From the NCBI GenBank assembly GCA_947631215.1, contig CANRKN010000048.1, positions 1-14,659 on the forward strand: a DNA stretch of 14,659 nucleotides, given 5' to 3'. Shown one piece after another: positions 13,253 to 14,659 of this stretch (position 1 is its first letter; each line of letters starts with the position of its first letter). The position numbers and the translations under genes were made by a program. The notes below the pieces were generated by a model. That model was given only the letters and a program-made list of their open reading frames with translations. It ran no database searches and had not been told where the DNA came from. The stretch is from an uncultured Oscillospiraceae bacterium. Its GTDB lineage: Bacteria > Bacillota_A > Clostridia > Oscillospirales > Oscillospiraceae.

Positions 13253-13980
13253 GGCGTGAATTTGCCGAGACAATCGCGCCCGGACATCAAGCCGTTGTTG
13301 CCGTCCAGACGGATGGAAAAGGCGGCAAGGTTCACGTTCATATTGCGGTCAATGACGCTCGGACAGTAGATACACGAGGGCTGCCCGCTACCGCATATTG
13401 GTTCTGGAAATTCAAAGAGAAAGCTAACGAGATATGCAAGCAGTTTTTCAATTTGGACTTTGGCGCGGATGCCGACGATAAAGAATCGCAGTATGAGCGT
13501 GAAGCTCTTGGCGGTAAGTATAGTTGGAAAGAGGACCTGAAGGAGCGTATCCGTGGAGCGGCTGCATTTGCGAAGAACGATGAGGAATTTCTGGAGGGTT
13601 TGAAGGAAAATGGCGTCAAAGTAACGCGGCGTCATGCCACTAAGACTCAGCCGGAATACTATGTTTATGAGCTGACGGATTACTCTCATTTTCCGGCTGA
13701 TAAGACGCCAAAGCGGGCGTGTCTTGCGAAATCGTACAAGCTGGGTGCAGAGTTTGGTCCCAGCGAGATTCCGAAACAATACGGGACCTTCATGGATTAT
13801 CTACCATCCGATTTTGTTATTCCAGAGCCGGTTAAAGTCGAGGATAAGGAGCCGAGGCAAGAGCAGAGCGCACAAGAATTGCGGCAGCGAAATGCTGAAC
13901 GTCTGGCTGCTCTGGAGCGTGAGTATCGTCATCTTGTGAATGATGGTCACGGTGAAGATGAAGATTCGTATGGCCGATAA
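13216..13980 (+). pseudogene. Relaxase/mobilization protein lacking its N-terminus
   Basis: The frame gives 254 residues, with family-like sequence only from residue 13 (GREFAETIAPGHQAVVAVQT). VHVHIAVN (39-46) is the HxHxxxN metal motif III of MOBP-like relaxases, and His24 is the conserved PGHQ histidine. The catalytic tyrosine, which lies roughly 70-100 residues before motif III, is missing: upstream codons belong to the overlapping MobC-like gene in another frame, and a stop lies at 13156. The C-terminal part (KVTRRHATKTQPEYYVYELT, then an acidic Gln/Arg tail) looks intact. It is therefore a 3' fragment, inactive as a nickase, inside a lower-GC remnant of a mobilizable element. Confidence 0.72.
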
Positions 13981-13981
13981 T

Positions 13982-14000
13982 GCTCCCCGTTAAGGGGAGC
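13982..14000 (+). other. Hairpin after the relaxase fragment
   Basis: GCTCCCC (13982-13988) pairs with GGGGAGC (13994-14000) around GTTAA, directly after the relaxase stop. No T-run follows, so termination would be weak at best. Confidence 0.5.
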
Positions 14001-14029
14001 CGGGTTGAAATAGAAAAATGGATGTGCAA

Positions 14030-14065
14030 TAAAGAAAGAGCCTGTTGCAGTTTTGCAACAGGCTC
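14030..14065 (-). terminator. Rho-independent terminator of the small minus-strand gene
   Basis: GAGCCTGTTGCA (14038-14049) and TGCAACAGGCTC (14054-14065) form a perfect 12-bp stem. On the minus strand it is followed by TTTCTTTATT, three bases after the stop of the 14069-14374 gene. Confidence 0.82.
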
Positions 14066-14068
14066 AAT

Positions 14069-14374
14069 TCATATTAGGCCAAACCAGCGGAACGCTGCGA
14101 GGATTGCTGCTTCTTTTTCGGGTTTCAGCTTGGGGATGTAATGCCCTTCTGCTCCCTCAAAGCCTTTGTACTCGTACTGAACAAGTCCGCACAGCTTCTT
14201 GGTCTGCGATATACTGAGATTGCTGACATGAAAGCCATAATGCTGTTTGACCCATGCCTGAATCTCTTTGTATGTGGCACGTTTGGTCTGTAATTGTGTT
14301 TCACCCTCATAGTCGTCTAGTTCGACTATGAGGGCGAACACATTGCGGTATACGCCCAAGCTCATATTGGACAT
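14069..14374 (-). CDS. Small mobile-element-associated hypothetical protein
   Basis: The 101-residue protein has the pattern of a small family frequent in clostridial integrative elements: an early YKEIQAWVKQHYGFHVSNLS (35-54) helix-turn-helix-like part, SQTKKLCGLVQYEYK, and a C-terminal PEKEAAILAAFRWFGLI. It is often given an rRNA methyltransferase label that its size does not support. The function is unknown; a winged-helix or DNA-binding role is a guess. No strong ribosome site precedes the ATG at 14374, and another ATG (14365) is possible. It starts only 21 bp after the end of ssrA with no terminator between, and has its own strong terminator, so it may be expressed by read-through from ssrA. 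Confidence 0.6.
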   Translation of the reverse strand: MSNMSLGVYRNVFALIVELDDYEGETQLQTKRATYKEIQAWVKQHYGFHVSNLSISQTKKLCGLVQYEYKGFEGAEGHYIPKLKPEKEAAILAAFRWFGLI

Positions 14375-14395
14375 GGTGTTCGTATACCTAACGTC

Positions 14396-14659
14396 TGGTG
14401 GAGCTGAGGGGGATCGAACCCCTGTCCGAAAGCACTTCAGCGGAACCTTCTCCGGGCGCAGGCGGTCATCCTGCGCTTACGCGCTCTTCCCCTTCCCGGT
14501 GCAGGCCGTCACGCATGACGGGTCGGGTAGCTTCATGATGCATGGTGCGCTCAAAGCTTTGCGCACGCACGGACGCTGCTAGTCGACGCCCAGGTCCCGG
14601 GCCGCAGCGCTCCCGGGCTGGACGGGCCTGCCTTAAGCGGCGGCCAGAGCGAGATTATC
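14396..14659 (-). ncRNA. ssrA: tmRNA, 3' part (5' end beyond window)
   Basis: Read on the minus strand, the RNA ends in a tRNA-like T arm GGACAGGGGTTCGATCCCC and acceptor CAGCTCCACCA, typical of tmRNA. The first visible bases at the right edge read GAT AAT CTC GCT CTG GCC GCC GCT TAA, the end of the tag reading frame (DNLALAAA, stop at 14633-14635). GC-rich self-complementary segments after it, such as CCCGGGAG...CCCGGG, fit the pseudoknots. The RNA frees stalled ribosomes by trans-translation. About 264 nt are present; the alanyl acceptor 5' half and the resume codon lie outside. Its 3' end is a common attachment site for genomic islands, consistent with the mobile remnants alongside. Confidence 0.93.

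Noticed and set aside
12889..13779. Minus-strand frame of about 300 codons continuing toward the recombinase fragment.
   Set aside because: It lies antisense to the MobC/relaxase sequences and shows no recombinase motifs, so it is not the missing N-terminus.

Overview
The window looks like a chromosomal segment of a high-GC gut Firmicute, most likely an Oscillospirales/Oscillospiraceae-type organism. The pointers are GC-rich coding sequence with strong Shine-Dalgarno sites, sigma-A type promoters, a bile salt hydrolase, a clostridial-type phosphofructokinase and a tmRNA whose tag ends in DNLALAAA. Genus-level placement is inference.

Layout. (1) 1-2655, minus strand: pfkA (6-phosphofructokinase), then a beta-CASP metallo-beta-lactamase ribonuclease-like gene that runs off the left edge. 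(2) 2782-4294, plus strand: a two-gene lipid operon, a divergent PlsC-like acyltransferase overlapping a PAP2 phosphatase and closed by a terminator. (3) 4297-6441: two divergent Ntn-type amide hydrolases, a bile salt hydrolase on the minus strand and a P1/DmpA-family peptidase on the plus strand, with back-to-back consensus promoters. (4) 6441-8947, plus strand: an accessory cassette starting at a perfect 19-bp-arm palindrome that is also a mirror-image bidirectional promoter. It holds an Xre-type HTH protein with a C-terminal hydrophobic segment, a Cys-cluster protein with a PD-(D/E)XK-like core, and a second beta-CASP metallo-beta-lactamase. (5) 8920-12074, minus strand: a second accessory operon converging on the first through a shared bidirectional terminator. 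It encodes an HTH/P-loop NTPase/CYTH fusion, an unknown zinc-ribbon protein and a GNAT acetyltransferase. (6) 12076-12369: non-coding DNA with three hairpin repeats showing compensatory base changes, plus a nested inverted repeat. (7) 12407-14374: a decayed mobile element of visibly lower GC, with a serine-recombinase C-terminal fragment, a MobC-like fragment joined out of frame to a relaxase lacking its N-terminus, and a small element-associated gene. (8) 14396-14659, minus strand: the 3' part of ssrA (tmRNA), a classic integration target.

The left half (1-6441) is ordinary metabolism and envelope/bile chemistry. The part from 6441 to the ssrA 3' end has the character of an accessory region. 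The two self-regulated HTH cassettes (nuclease-like + MBL, and HTH-NTPase-CYTH + zinc ribbon + GNAT) are the best candidates for undescribed systems. Their proteins suggest nucleic-acid or nucleotide processing, but no function can be assigned from sequence alone. The covarying hairpin repeats are the strongest purely sequence-based oddity.
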